From the NCBI GenBank assembly GCA_900320925.1, contig ONUD01000120.1, positions 1 to 12,018 of the forward strand: a DNA stretch of 12,018 nucleotides, given 5' to 3'. Under the pieces are notes generated by a model. It ran no database searches. It had not been told where the DNA came from and worked only from the letters and a program-made list of their open reading frames with translations. The number at the start of each line of letters is the position of its first letter. Position 1 is the stretch's first letter. The position numbers and the translations under genes are program-made. Source of the DNA: an uncultured Eubacteriales bacterium. Its GTDB lineage: Bacteria; Bacillota; Clostridia; Oscillospirales; Acutalibacteraceae. Positions 1 to 6,266 of the stretch are shown here, piece by piece.

Positions 1-1398
1 GAACTGCTTGCCAAATATAAGGAACAGACCGATGCGGAAGCCGAAATGGTGCGTGAAGCAGGCGGACTGTTTATCATGGGTACGGAACGCCATGAATCCA
101 GACGTATCGACAACCAGCTCCGTGGCCGTGCAGGCCGTCAGGGAGATCCGGGTGCCAGCCGCTTCTACCTCTCTGCCGAGGACAATCTCCTGCGTTTGTT
201 TGCAGGCGACAGGATTGCACAGATTATGGACAGAATGCCGGGTGAAGAGGATACCCCTCTGGAAAGCAAGCTGTTGTCCAATACCATCGCCAGTGCCCAG
301 GCCAAGGTCGAGGGCAGAAACTTCAATATCCGTAAAAGCGTACTGGAGTTCGATGACGTGATGAACCGCCAGCGTGAAATTATCTATACCCAGCGTGACC
401 AGGTGCTGGACGGAGAGAACCTGCGGGATACCATCCTGAAGATGGTGAAAGACAGCGTCGAGGGGATTGTACTGGAGTACCTGCCCCATGACGACAAGGA
501 CAACTGGAATCTCAAGGGACTGCGGGAAGCCTTCAAAGGCTGGCTGATCAGTGAAGGTGATGAAGAAACGCTGAACTTTGAGGAGGAAGATCTGGAAAAC
601 CTGGAAAAGGAGTATATCATCAATACCCTGACCGAAAAGGCTATCCATGAATATGAGGAAAATGAAAAACTGATTCCCGAAGAAACCATGCGGGAACTGG
701 AAAGAGTGTACCTGCTCAAGAATGTGGACAACTACTGGATGGAGCATATTGATGCCATGGAAGAACTGAAGAAGGGAATCCGTCTGCGTTCCTACGGTCA
801 GCATGACCCTGTTGTGGAATACAGAATGGAAGGCTTTGATATGTTCGATGACATGGTGAAGAGTATCCGTGAGGATACCGTGAAGATTCTGATGGTGGTG
901 CCGAAGCGTGTCAGTGAGCGTCTGAAAGAGCAGGAAGAGATGAATGCCAGACGGGAGGAAATGAGAAATCTTGCCATGAAGCGTGCCGCCAGCGGGCGGG
1001 CAAGAGCCGCTGCACTGGCAGCCCTCCAGGCACAGAAGGCAGCACAGGCAGCAGAAGATGCCGAACAGTTGGATGTCGGCATTACGATTGAAGGGGATAC
1101 GGTGTCTGCCGAGGGTATCGTGACACCCATCGACACCGATTCTCAGGAAGCTCCCGAACTGCCCGTGGTCAATGAAGAGCCGGAGGAAAAACAGCAGTAC
1201 TCCCAGGATGAGATACAAAAAGCAGCAGGCAAGTTCTTGGAGCGTGAACAGGTCGCCATGCCGACTTCCACGAATCTGGACGGCGATGCCCAGCCTGTGA
1301 ACCGTACCGTGAAAAAAGTCAAGATCGGCAGAAATGACCCCTGTCCGTGCGGCAGCGGCAAGAAATACAAAAAATGCTGCGGCAGGGACAAGGTCTGA
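1..1398 (+). CDS. secA: Preprotein translocase ATPase SecA, C-terminal part (5' end outside window)
   Basis: SecA is the ATPase motor that pushes unfolded preproteins through SecYEG at the inner face of the membrane. The frame is open from base 1, so the start, Walker A and Walker B lie upstream of the window. Visible are the end of the second nucleotide-binding fold with helicase motif VI (QLRGRAGRQGDPG, from about base 115), the helical scaffold with FNIRKSVLEFDDVMNRQRE (about 322-378), the wing region, a low-complexity Ala/Glu linker (about 960-1310), and a terminal SEC-C zinc-binding motif (1342-1383, CPCG then KKCCG) that in the family binds SecB and lipids. The gene ends in TGA at 1396-1398, sharing its last base with the ATG of the following lipoprotein gene. 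The identification is secure; only the N-terminal half is missing. Confidence 0.97.
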   Translation, partial: ELLAKYKEQTDAEAEMVREAGGLFIMGTERHESRRIDNQLRGRAGRQGDPGASRFYLSAEDNLLRLFAGDRIAQIMDRMPGEEDTPLESKLLSNTIASAQAKVEGRNFNIRKSVLEFDDVMNRQREIIYTQRDQVLDGENLRDTILKMVKDSVEGIVLEYLPHDDKDNWNLKGLREAFKGWLISEGDEETLNFEEEDLENLEKEYIINTLTEKAIHEYEENEKLIPEETMRELERVYLLKNVDNYWMEHIDAMEELKKGIRLRSYGQHDPVVEYRMEGFDMFDDMVKSIREDTVKILMVVPKRVSERLKEQEEMNARREEMRNLAMKRAASGRARAAALAALQAQKAAQAAEDAEQLDVGITIEGDTVSAEGIVTPIDTDSQEAPELPVVNEEPEEKQQYSQDEIQKAAGKFLEREQVAMPTSTNLDGDAQPVNRTVKKVKIGRNDPCPCGSGKKYKKCCGRDKV

Positions 1399-1937
1399 TG
1401 AAACGCTTAACGGCAGCCGTGACTGTCATGCTGGTGTGCATGGCGGGATGTTCCGAGGGAGGCGTGCAGGAAAGTACCCTGTCACGGATACCTGCCGTGA
1501 CCTCCAACGCAAGCAGTGAGGAAGAAAGTACCCTGACGGCAGCGGATTCTTCCGAACAAATGCCGCTGGGACTGCATACATGGGGGCTGGCTGCCAAGTA
1601 TGACCCTGTATCCGAAAGCTACAGGGAGGTGCCTGTACGGATTACCCGTCTGACGGAGGATACAGCCGATGTTTCTCTGCCGGAGGGGTATCACTGGAAA
1701 GCAGCCGAATATGAGATTTCCTTGCAGGATTATCCTGTTCCTGAGGGCGGCGTGACAGCGGCCATCACTTGTTCGGTGCTGTCGGGGTATGCACTGACGG
1801 TGGATCTTTCCGAAGAGGCGTATGCCTTTGAGGGAATCCTGAAAGGCAAGGTTGCCTATCCTGTGGCGGATGATGCACAGGAGTGTATCCTTGTGTTCGG
1901 CGAAACGGGCGAGAAGCAGGCATTTTTCAAGGTCTAA
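1398..1937 (+). CDS. Putative lipoprotein of unknown function downstream of secA
   Basis: The protein has 179 residues. It begins MKRLTAAVTVMLVCMAGC: two basic residues, a hydrophobic stretch and a lipobox-like MAGC with the lipidated Cys at about residue 18, so it is predicted to be anchored on the outer face of the membrane. A Ser/Thr-rich linker follows (about 19-50), then a region rich in short beta-prone segments. I recognise no family. I chose the ATG at 1398 because it gives a proper signal peptide; the frame is open further upstream, but only as an overlap with secA. The start shares one base with the secA stop, so translation is probably coupled, with AAGG just upstream as a weak ribosome site. 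The lipobox has Met at -3 rather than the usual Leu, which lowers certainty slightly. Confidence 0.75.
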   Translation: MKRLTAAVTVMLVCMAGCSEGGVQESTLSRIPAVTSNASSEEESTLTAADSSEQMPLGLHTWGLAAKYDPVSESYREVPVRITRLTEDTADVSLPEGYHWKAAEYEISLQDYPVPEGGVTAAITCSVLSGYALTVDLSEEAYAFEGILKGKVAYPVADDAQECILVFGETGEKQAFFKV

Positions 1938-1959
1938 ATCAATCAGGAGGTAGAGTTGT

Positions 1960-2460
1960 ATGAATTTTTTGGATAGAGTGAGCCGTACCCTGTCGGAGTC
2001 GCTGGACTTTATCATTGACAAGAATCGGCATAAAGCACAGCTGAACAGAATCAATGCCGTTATCCAAAATGAAACGGACATTCTGAACCGTGCCTATGTG
2101 GCACTGGGCAAGCACTACTATAAAACCCTTGACGGCAAAACAGAGGATGTGGATGTGTCCCCCATCTGCGATACCATCAAGAGTGCCAAGCTCCGCCTGA
2201 AAAAAGCAAAGGCACGGTATGAATATACCCTGAAATACGGTGTGCCGACTCCGGGCATACGGGATGACTTATCCGTGGCGTGCATTGAGGAGGAAGAATC
2301 CAAGGCACCTGCGTGCGAATGTGAGAAAAAAGTGCCTGCCGCCCCCGCTCAGGAGGAGGAACAGGATATTACCATCGCTTATGCAGAGCCTGAAGCACCG
2401 GCAGAGTCCGTGGAAGAAAAAATCGAAGCGGCTGCCGAAACACTCAAACCCGAAGAATAA
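1960..2460 (+). CDS. Hypothetical helical protein with acidic C-terminal tail
   Basis: The protein has 166 residues, no signal peptide and no membrane segment, so it is predicted cytoplasmic. Residues 1-95 are amphipathic and helix-rich (NRHKAQLNRINAVIQ, then SAKLRLKKAKARYEYTLKYG), consistent with a coiled coil. From about residue 110 the chain becomes a low-complexity acidic tail of Glu, Ala and Pro. The layout, with a phrase of the type AYVALGKHYY between two helices, resembles small Clostridia proteins that carry a helical hairpin followed by a C-terminal zinc ribbon. Here no ribbon is present, only two Cys in CECEKK at about 120. That resemblance is from memory and uncertain. The start is fixed by AGGAGG at 1945-1950, nine bases before the ATG. 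It lies 22 bases after the lipoprotein gene, probably in one operon. Confidence 0.75.
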   Translation: MNFLDRVSRTLSESLDFIIDKNRHKAQLNRINAVIQNETDILNRAYVALGKHYYKTLDGKTEDVDVSPICDTIKSAKLRLKKAKARYEYTLKYGVPTPGIRDDLSVACIEEEESKAPACECEKKVPAAPAQEEEQDITIAYAEPEAPAESVEEKIEAAAETLKPEE

Positions 2461-2593
2461 CACACTGTCACCGCTGACCCTCTGCGGCAGCAAACGACAA
2501 AACAATGAGGAATGAGGAGTGAGGAATGAGGAATGAATGCTCGCTCCCGATGATTCGCTGTATTTTTGAGGAAAACAGCAGGAGGTAATAGTT
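2461..2593 (+). other. Intergenic gap before the ECF transporter gene
   Basis: This 133-base gap contains no gene. It holds the heptamer tandem repeat (2505-2536) and ends with AGGAGG (2580-2585), eight bases before the ATG at 2594. I see no convincing intrinsic terminator or sigma-A promoter, and no recognisable riboswitch. Whether the transporter gene is transcribed from here or by read-through from secA cannot be settled by eye. Confidence 0.5.
2505..2536. repeat. Heptamer tandem repeat, unit ATGAGGA
   Basis: Four consecutive 7-base units start at 2505, 2512, 2519 and 2526. Three read ATGAGGA and one reads GTGAGGA. A partial fifth unit (ATGA) follows. On the minus strand the unit reads TCCTCAT. 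Copy number in such heptamers commonly varies between strains through slippage. Confidence 0.85.
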
Positions 2594-3247
2594 ATGAACA
2601 CATCCGAACAAAAAATAGAAAGCAAAAGAACGGCCAAGAGTGAAAGTATCTATGAGCTGGCGGCACTGGGACTGCTGACGGCTGTCAGCTTTATTATGGC
2701 ATTTACACCGCTGGGATTTGTACCGATCGGGGTGCTGACGGTGACGTTTATGACAGTCCCCGTGATTATTGCAGCAACGGTTCTGAAACCCCGTGATGCT
2801 GCCGTGATAGGCGGTATTTTCGGCATGACCAGCTTTATCAAGACCGTGACGGGAACGGGCGGTGTCATGATGGCAGGGCTGTTCCAGATCAACCCGCTTC
2901 TGACAGCCATTCTGTGCATTGTACCCCGTGTACTGGAGGGATGGCTGGGCGGACTGATTTTTCAAGCTGTCCGTCGAATCGACAAGACAACGTTTGTTTC
3001 CTACATGGTGGCAAGTCTGGCTGTACCGGTGATGAATACGATTTTCTTTATGAGTACGCTGTTCCTGTTCTTCTACCGCACAAAGCCCATTCAGGATATT
3101 GCCGCTTCAAAAGGTGCTGACAATATACTGGCACTGTTTGTGGCAATGGTCGGCATACAGGCAGTTGTGGAAGCACTGGTATGCTTTGTACTCGGAACGG
3201 GTGTTTCCAAGGCACTGGCGGTTGCATTGAGAAAAGTAAAGAAATAA
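2594..3247 (+). CDS. ECF transporter S component (vitamin-binding membrane subunit, possibly pantothenate)
   Basis: This 217-residue polytopic membrane protein has about six hydrophobic segments (roughly residues 20-39, 43-63, 67-84, 91-112, 135-160 and 178-202) and a basic N-terminal tail. The segments AALGLLTAVSF, TFMTVPVIIAATVLKPRDAA and GGIFGMTSFIKTVTG fit the ECF S-component family (Pfam ECF_trnsprt type). In this family the S component captures a vitamin and docks with a shared EcfA-EcfA'-EcfT energising module encoded elsewhere. The substrate cannot be read from sequence. The adjacent biotin ligase could suggest biotin, but the protein does not look like BioY; from recollection, related Clostridia clusters place similar subunits beside birA and coaX, favouring pantothenate (PanT). 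The start is set by AGGAGG eight bases upstream. A strong terminator hairpin follows the stop. Confidence 0.85.
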   Translation: MNTSEQKIESKRTAKSESIYELAALGLLTAVSFIMAFTPLGFVPIGVLTVTFMTVPVIIAATVLKPRDAAVIGGIFGMTSFIKTVTGTGGVMMAGLFQINPLLTAILCIVPRVLEGWLGGLIFQAVRRIDKTTFVSYMVASLAVPVMNTIFFMSTLFLFFYRTKPIQDIAASKGADNILALFVAMVGIQAVVEALVCFVLGTGVSKALAVALRKVKK

Positions 3248-3252
3248 ACAGC

Positions 3253-3290
3253 CATGCGGAACAATGATAAAATTGTTCCGCATGATTTTT
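3253..3290 (+). terminator. Perfect 13-bp intrinsic terminator between the ECF gene and birA
   Basis: CATGCGGAACAAT (3253-3265) pairs perfectly with ATTGTTCCGCATG (3272-3284) around the six-base loop GATAAA. ATTTTT follows (3285-3290). The T-run is immediately followed by the birA ribosome site GGAGG (3291-3295), so there is no room for a promoter between the terminator and the birA start. Confidence 0.85.
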
Positions 3291-3299
3291 GGAGGAACT

Positions 3300-4265
3300 A
3301 TGAAAGAGAAAATATTGTCTGCCCTGTGGGAAGCAGGGGACTATGTTTCGGGGGAAGTGCTGAGCCGCTCTCTGGGAGTGACAAGGAGTGCCGTGTGGAA
3401 GCAGATAGGACAACTGCGGAACGAAGGATATCAGATTGCCTCTGTTCCGAACAAGGGGTATCGTCTGGAAAATGACGGCAATATGTTCAATGTGTCAAAG
3501 ATACTGGAAAACCTCCCTGCTGAAACCGTCGGCAAAAAGCTGATTGTCCTGAAAAGCGTGGACTCGACCAACAATGAACTGAAACGGCTTGCCGCACAGG
3601 GTGAACCGGCGGGAACGGTGGTGGCCGCACAGGTGCAGACGGCAGGCAAGGGACGTTTCGGCAGGGTGTGGCAGTCGGACAGCGGAGGACTGTATTTTTC
3701 GGTGCTGCTGCGTCCGGAACTGCCGCCGGCTGACATTGCTTCCATTACACTGGCGGCAGGCTATGCGGTATGTCTGGCAGTGAGAAAAGCAACAGGGCTG
3801 GATGCCCGTATCAAGTGGCCGAACGACATCATTATCGGCAGTCGGAAGATTTGCGGGATTCTGACAGAAATGGCTGCCCAGAGTGACCGATTGGATTATG
3901 TTGTCACAGGGATCGGCATTAATCTGAATACGGAATCTTTTCCCGAAGAGCTGCAAAAAAAAGCAACATCGCTTTCCCAACAGGCAAAGCGATGCATGGA
4001 TAAGTCCTTGTTTTTTCACGAGGTACTGGCATCTCTTGACAGAGTGCTGACCTCTTTTCTGGTAAGTGTCTCGCTGGAGGACAGGGAACACTTCAAAGCA
4101 TTGTGTGCGACCCTCGGCAGAGAGGTGTCGGTGGAAAAAAACGGCACAACGCTTCATGGCACTGCCAGAGATATTTCTCCGTCAGGAGAACTGCTCATCG
4201 ACACGGCAGAGCATGGAATCATAGCCGTTTCATCAGGAGAAGTCACCGTGCAGGGGATCTACTAA
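3300..4265 (+). CDS. birA: Bifunctional biotin--[acetyl-CoA-carboxylase] ligase / biotin operon repressor BirA
   Basis: BirA makes biotinyl-5'-AMP and transfers biotin to the carrier protein of acetyl-CoA carboxylase; the long form also represses biotin genes. The 321 residues match the length of the bifunctional class. The N-terminal winged helix-turn-helix is at about 5-58 (LSRSLGVTRSAVWKQIGQLR). The catalytic domain shows KSVDSTNNELK (85-95), the biotin/AMP loop AGKGRFGR (115-122) and KWPND (172-176), whose first Lys corresponds to the biotin-contacting Lys, then ICGILTE and GIGINLN. A small C-terminal beta domain ends GEVTVQGIY. I chose the ATG at 3300 because GGAGG lies four bases upstream; an in-frame ATG at 3264 lies inside the terminator stem and has no ribosome site. 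The stop overlaps the stop of the convergent lipoprotein gene. Confidence 0.96.
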   Translation: MKEKILSALWEAGDYVSGEVLSRSLGVTRSAVWKQIGQLRNEGYQIASVPNKGYRLENDGNMFNVSKILENLPAETVGKKLIVLKSVDSTNNELKRLAAQGEPAGTVVAAQVQTAGKGRFGRVWQSDSGGLYFSVLLRPELPPADIASITLAAGYAVCLAVRKATGLDARIKWPNDIIIGSRKICGILTEMAAQSDRLDYVVTGIGINLNTESFPEELQKKATSLSQQAKRCMDKSLFFHEVLASLDRVLTSFLVSVSLEDREHFKALCATLGREVSVEKNGTTLHGTARDISPSGELLIDTAEHGIIAVSSGEVTVQGIY

Positions 4266-4777
4266 GCCAGAAAATCCGAGAGCGGGATGGCTGTATTTTG
4301 GAAAGCTGTCCAGTCGGAAGCATATGTTTCCAAAGTGCGTACCTTGACGATCGTACCTTTTGGCAGGCTGCTGTAGCCGACAAGGAGATAGCCGTAATCA
4401 CGGATATTGTCCTGTGAATAGGCGGATTCGATCCCAAAGTATTCAATGGCATCCTGCAAGGTAAGCTGTTGTGCCGCACTCTGTTTTTCACTGGGGGAAG
4501 CATTGTCGGCAGGGAGTTTTTCGGCAAACGAAAACCGCCCTTCCACGCTTTTGCGTGTCAGAGAGCCTTTTGACACACCTTCATAGAGTGTTGTGCAGGC
4601 AGAGTTCAAGGGCTGTTCCACAGCGTCTGCCAGTACCTGTTTGTCGTATGCCGTCAGGCTCCGCTCCGGCACAGATTCTGTGACAGAAGAGCTTTCGTTG
4701 GGAGGGGAGTCCTGTAAGCACCCCTCCAGAGGCAGCAAACAGACTGCGGCAAAAAAGAGTGCCAATATTTTTTTCAT
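4262..4777 (-). CDS. Putative lipoprotein of unknown function
   Basis: The protein has 171 residues and begins MKKILALFFAAVCLLPLEGC: a lysine pair, a hydrophobic core and a lipobox with Cys at residue 20. A Ser/Pro/Asn-rich linker (21-40) follows, then a soluble domain of about 130 residues containing LTLQDAIEYFGIE and LLVGYSSLPKGTIVKV. I recognise no family. I prefer the ATG at 4777 to the in-frame ATG at 4786: GGGAG (4787-4791) touches the 4786 codon with no spacing but lies nine bases from 4777. The preceding gene's stop (4785-4783) sits between those two ATGs, so translation is probably coupled. Its TAG overlaps the birA stop by convergent transcription, with no visible terminator between them. 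Confidence 0.75.
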   Translation of the reverse strand: MKKILALFFAAVCLLPLEGCLQDSPPNESSSVTESVPERSLTAYDKQVLADAVEQPLNSACTTLYEGVSKGSLTRKSVEGRFSFAEKLPADNASPSEKQSAAQQLTLQDAIEYFGIESAYSQDNIRDYGYLLVGYSSLPKGTIVKVRTLETYASDWTAFQNTAIPLSDFLA

Positions 4778-4782
4778 ACCTA

Positions 4783-5187
4783 TCATCTCCCGTTTTGTAT
4801 CAGGTCAAAGGGGTTGCCGATGGTGTCGGAATAGTCGTTTTCCGCTTCTTCAAGCAGAGAGCGAACAGCAGGATTCTGAACCTTGTCTTTTTGTCGGATC
4901 AGGTAGTCAAAAACAGGCTTGAGGGAGAGGTTTTCTACAATGCTCAGGAGCAGCTCGGTCTGTTCTGCCGAGTGGAGGTTGACAGACGCAAGGAGATATT
5001 CTGTCAGCTCCCCGGCAAGGGACGAAGCAAGGGGTTCATAGGTATCCCACTGTCGGTAGGCAAGTTCATACAGTTCCTGCAAAGCGGTTTTGTTTCTTGC
5101 TTTTGGGGCATAGGTGTCGAGGAACTGCCGGAAATACGGTTCCAGTTCCTTGGCATCCAGTGTGTCGGAAAGTCCTTTCAAGTCCAA
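4783..5187 (-). CDS. Hypothetical protein, mostly helical, TTG start
   Basis: The protein has 134 residues, no signal peptide or membrane segment, and a high content of Leu, Glu, Asp and Ala, suggesting an all-helical cytoplasmic protein. It has no cysteines and no catalytic motif that I recognise. The start is TTG at 5187-5185: the minus strand carries AGGAGG nine bases upstream, and no in-frame ATG fits that ribosome site. It lies 37 bases after the HTH-like gene and its stop overlaps the region of the lipoprotein start, so the three minus-strand genes form one operon driven from 5721-5749. Function is unknown; linkage suggests it acts with the lipoprotein or the HTH-like protein. Confidence 0.72.
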   Translation of the reverse strand: MDLKGLSDTLDAKELEPYFRQFLDTYAPKARNKTALQELYELAYRQWDTYEPLASSLAGELTEYLLASVNLHSAEQTELLLSIVENLSLKPVFDYLIRQKDKVQNPAVRSLLEEAENDYSDTIGNPFDLIQNGR

Positions 5188-5224
5188 TATCTCCCACCTC
5201 CTGTCATTGTCCGTTTTGCGGGTT

Positions 5225-5686
5225 TCAGCATTCTAAGTTATTCTTTTTAGCCCATAGTTCCAGAGAGTCGGCACAATAGGAAAGTTTTTTCAGTGTGGCA
5301 ATGACAGCTTTGAAATCCTCCCGTTCATGCTCATCGATCCTGCCATCCTCGAGGATACGGTAAATGGTGTCATTGGTGCTGTTGAGGAAGTGCAGTGCCG
5401 CCATAAGACGCACCGCAATTTCACTCAGATCCTCATAGATGAGGGTAGGCTTGTCCTGTCCGATAGGGCATTGCCTTGTGCAGTAGTAGTTGCACAGTTC
5501 GGGAGCATGATAGACCGTTGCCATCGACACGACATCTTCAGGACTGGGGATTTTGTCACCGCTTTCGATGCCCAAGAGCTTTGTGCGTTCAATATACACC
5601 AGATCTTGTGCATTTTCGCAGTTGTTCAATAAAGGCTGTTTTTGTGCCGCCTTTTTTCGTGCTTTTCGGTAGATATTTTCTTCCAT
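5225..5686 (-). CDS. HTH-like (XRE-related) cysteine-containing protein
   Basis: The protein has 153 residues. Residues 1-60 have the outline of an XRE/Cro-type five-helix domain: IYRKARKKAAQ, then ERTKLLGIESGDKIPSPEDV and VVSMATVYHAPEL, the last two typical of helices 4-5. The recognition-helix region NNCENAQDLVYIE is atypical, so DNA binding is not assured. A compact cysteine motif follows (CNYYCTRQC, Cys65, 69, 73), then a helical C-terminal domain (90-150) with acidic DGRIDEHEREDF. I recall similar proteins from Firmicutes annotated as helix-turn-helix domain proteins. The frame is open to 5827, but the -10 box (5721-5726) lies inside that extension. GGAGG lies eight bases before the ATG at 5686, so I start there. 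It is the first gene of a three-gene operon. Confidence 0.8.
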   Translation of the reverse strand: MEENIYRKARKKAAQKQPLLNNCENAQDLVYIERTKLLGIESGDKIPSPEDVVSMATVYHAPELCNYYCTRQCPIGQDKPTLIYEDLSEIAVRLMAALHFLNSTNDTIYRILEDGRIDEHEREDFKAVIATLKKLSYCADSLELWAKKNNLEC

Positions 5687-5720
5687 ATTTTTTTCCTCCG
5701 TGATTACCGCAGTTTTTTTC

Positions 5721-5749
5721 ATTATATCACAAAAATTTTTCTGTTTCAA
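5721..5749 (-). promoter_or_regulatory. Sigma-A-type promoter for the HTH-like gene operon
   Basis: On the minus strand, TTGAAA (5749-5744), a 17-base spacer and a consensus TATAAT (5726-5721) lie about 35 bases upstream of the ATG at 5686. The A-tract in the spacer and the exact spacing make this one of the clearest promoters in the window. It lies 24 bases from the edge of the composite palindrome. Confidence 0.85.
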
Positions 5750-5920
5750 TAGACTTTTCGCCATAACTATCAATGAGCAAATTTGAAAATTGCACAAAAA
5801 GGGATACATTTGCCCGATGTTGGACATGGCAGTGGAAACTTCCTTGCCGCCGTGCTCCCTCCGTCAAAAACCGCTGTCACTTGATTGCATGAGATACTTT
5901 CTCTCTATTTTTAAAATTAA

Positions 5921-6025
5921 TTACTTTTATCACTTGATTTGTACGGTTTTTGCCACCTCCCTCACGGAGGGAGGCTTATCCACTGCTTACCACTTTGGCA
6001 GAAATTTTGGCAAGTGATAAAGTAA
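5921..6025. repeat. Inverted-repeat pair A inside the composite element
   Basis: TTACTTTTATCACTTG (5921-5936) is the reverse complement of CAAGTGATAAAGTAA (6011-6025), except for one extra T. A direct partial copy, TCACTTGATT, occurs at 5877-5886 and again at 5930-5939. The left and right copies of pair A alternate with those of pair B instead of nesting. Confidence 0.8.
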
Positions 6026-6060
6026 CCCAAGCCTCCCTCCGAGAGGGAGGTGGCAAAAGC
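5946..6060. repeat. Inverted-repeat pair B, each copy itself a GAGGGAGG hairpin
   Basis: The 32-base left copy (5946-5977) and right copy (6029-6060) are reverse complements with two mismatches by eye. Each copy also contains a perfect short hairpin: CCTCCCTC-ACG-GAGGGAGG at 5956-5974 and CCTCCCTC-CGA-GAGGGAGG at 6032-6050. Each can therefore fold alone or pair with the other. Confidence 0.85.
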
Positions 6061-6266
6061 TGGCAAATTAGCTATCAAGAGAGAATACATCATGTTATGA
6101 AATGAATGGATTGAAAGGTAGGAAGTCGTCCAGCTTTTGACGGAGGGAGCGTGGCGGCAAGGCAGTAACCTCCTCACCATGTCAAACATCGGGCAAACGC
6201 ATCCATTTGTGCAACTTTCAATTTGCTCATTTGTTCACAAAAATCAGCTCATACGTTTGTCCTGTG

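Larger units (their letters stand above)
5773..6230. mobile_element. Composite palindromic intergenic element (MITE-like), 458 bp, non-coding
   Basis: Terminal inverted repeats of about 100 bases bound this gene-free interval. The left arm runs from 5773 to about 5870 and the right arm from about 6131 to 6230. The right arm, read as reverse complement, starts ATGAGCAAATTG and matches the left arm along its length with scattered mismatches and small indels (about 80% by eye). Shared blocks include TTGCCCGATGTT/TTGCCCGATGTTT, CCTTGCCGCC and GCTCCCTCCGTCAAAA. Inside are two further inverted-repeat pairs. No transposase is encoded, so any movement would need help in trans. I see no clear target-site duplication. 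It separates the nitroreductase gene from the HTH operon and may also stop transcription from the nitroreductase gene, which has no other terminator. Confidence 0.75.

Noticed and set aside
1482..2081. 199-codon minus-strand frame opposite the lipoprotein gene
   Set aside because: It spans two plus-strand genes with good starts and has no recognisable domain.
2561..2583. GCTGT...ACAGC dyad before the ECF gene as a riboswitch or terminator
   Set aside because: The stem is only five pairs with a long loop and no T-run; no riboswitch core is recognisable.
3495..4157. 220-codon minus-strand frame opposite birA
   Set aside because: It is antisense to a clearly conserved enzyme, rich in Cys, His and Arg as shadows usually are, with no ribosome site.
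5687..5827. N-terminal extension of the HTH-like protein
   Set aside because: The extension covers the consensus promoter and reaches into the palindrome arm; the ribosome site fixes the start at 5686.
5790..6017. 75-codon plus-strand frame inside the palindromic element
   Set aside because: It runs through the inverted repeats, has no ribosome site, and its FATSL-EGG stretch reappears in the opposite-strand frame at 5962-6189 because the DNA is palindromic.
5962..6189. 75-codon minus-strand frame inside the palindromic element
   Set aside because: It is the mirror product of the same repeats, with no ribosome site or domain.
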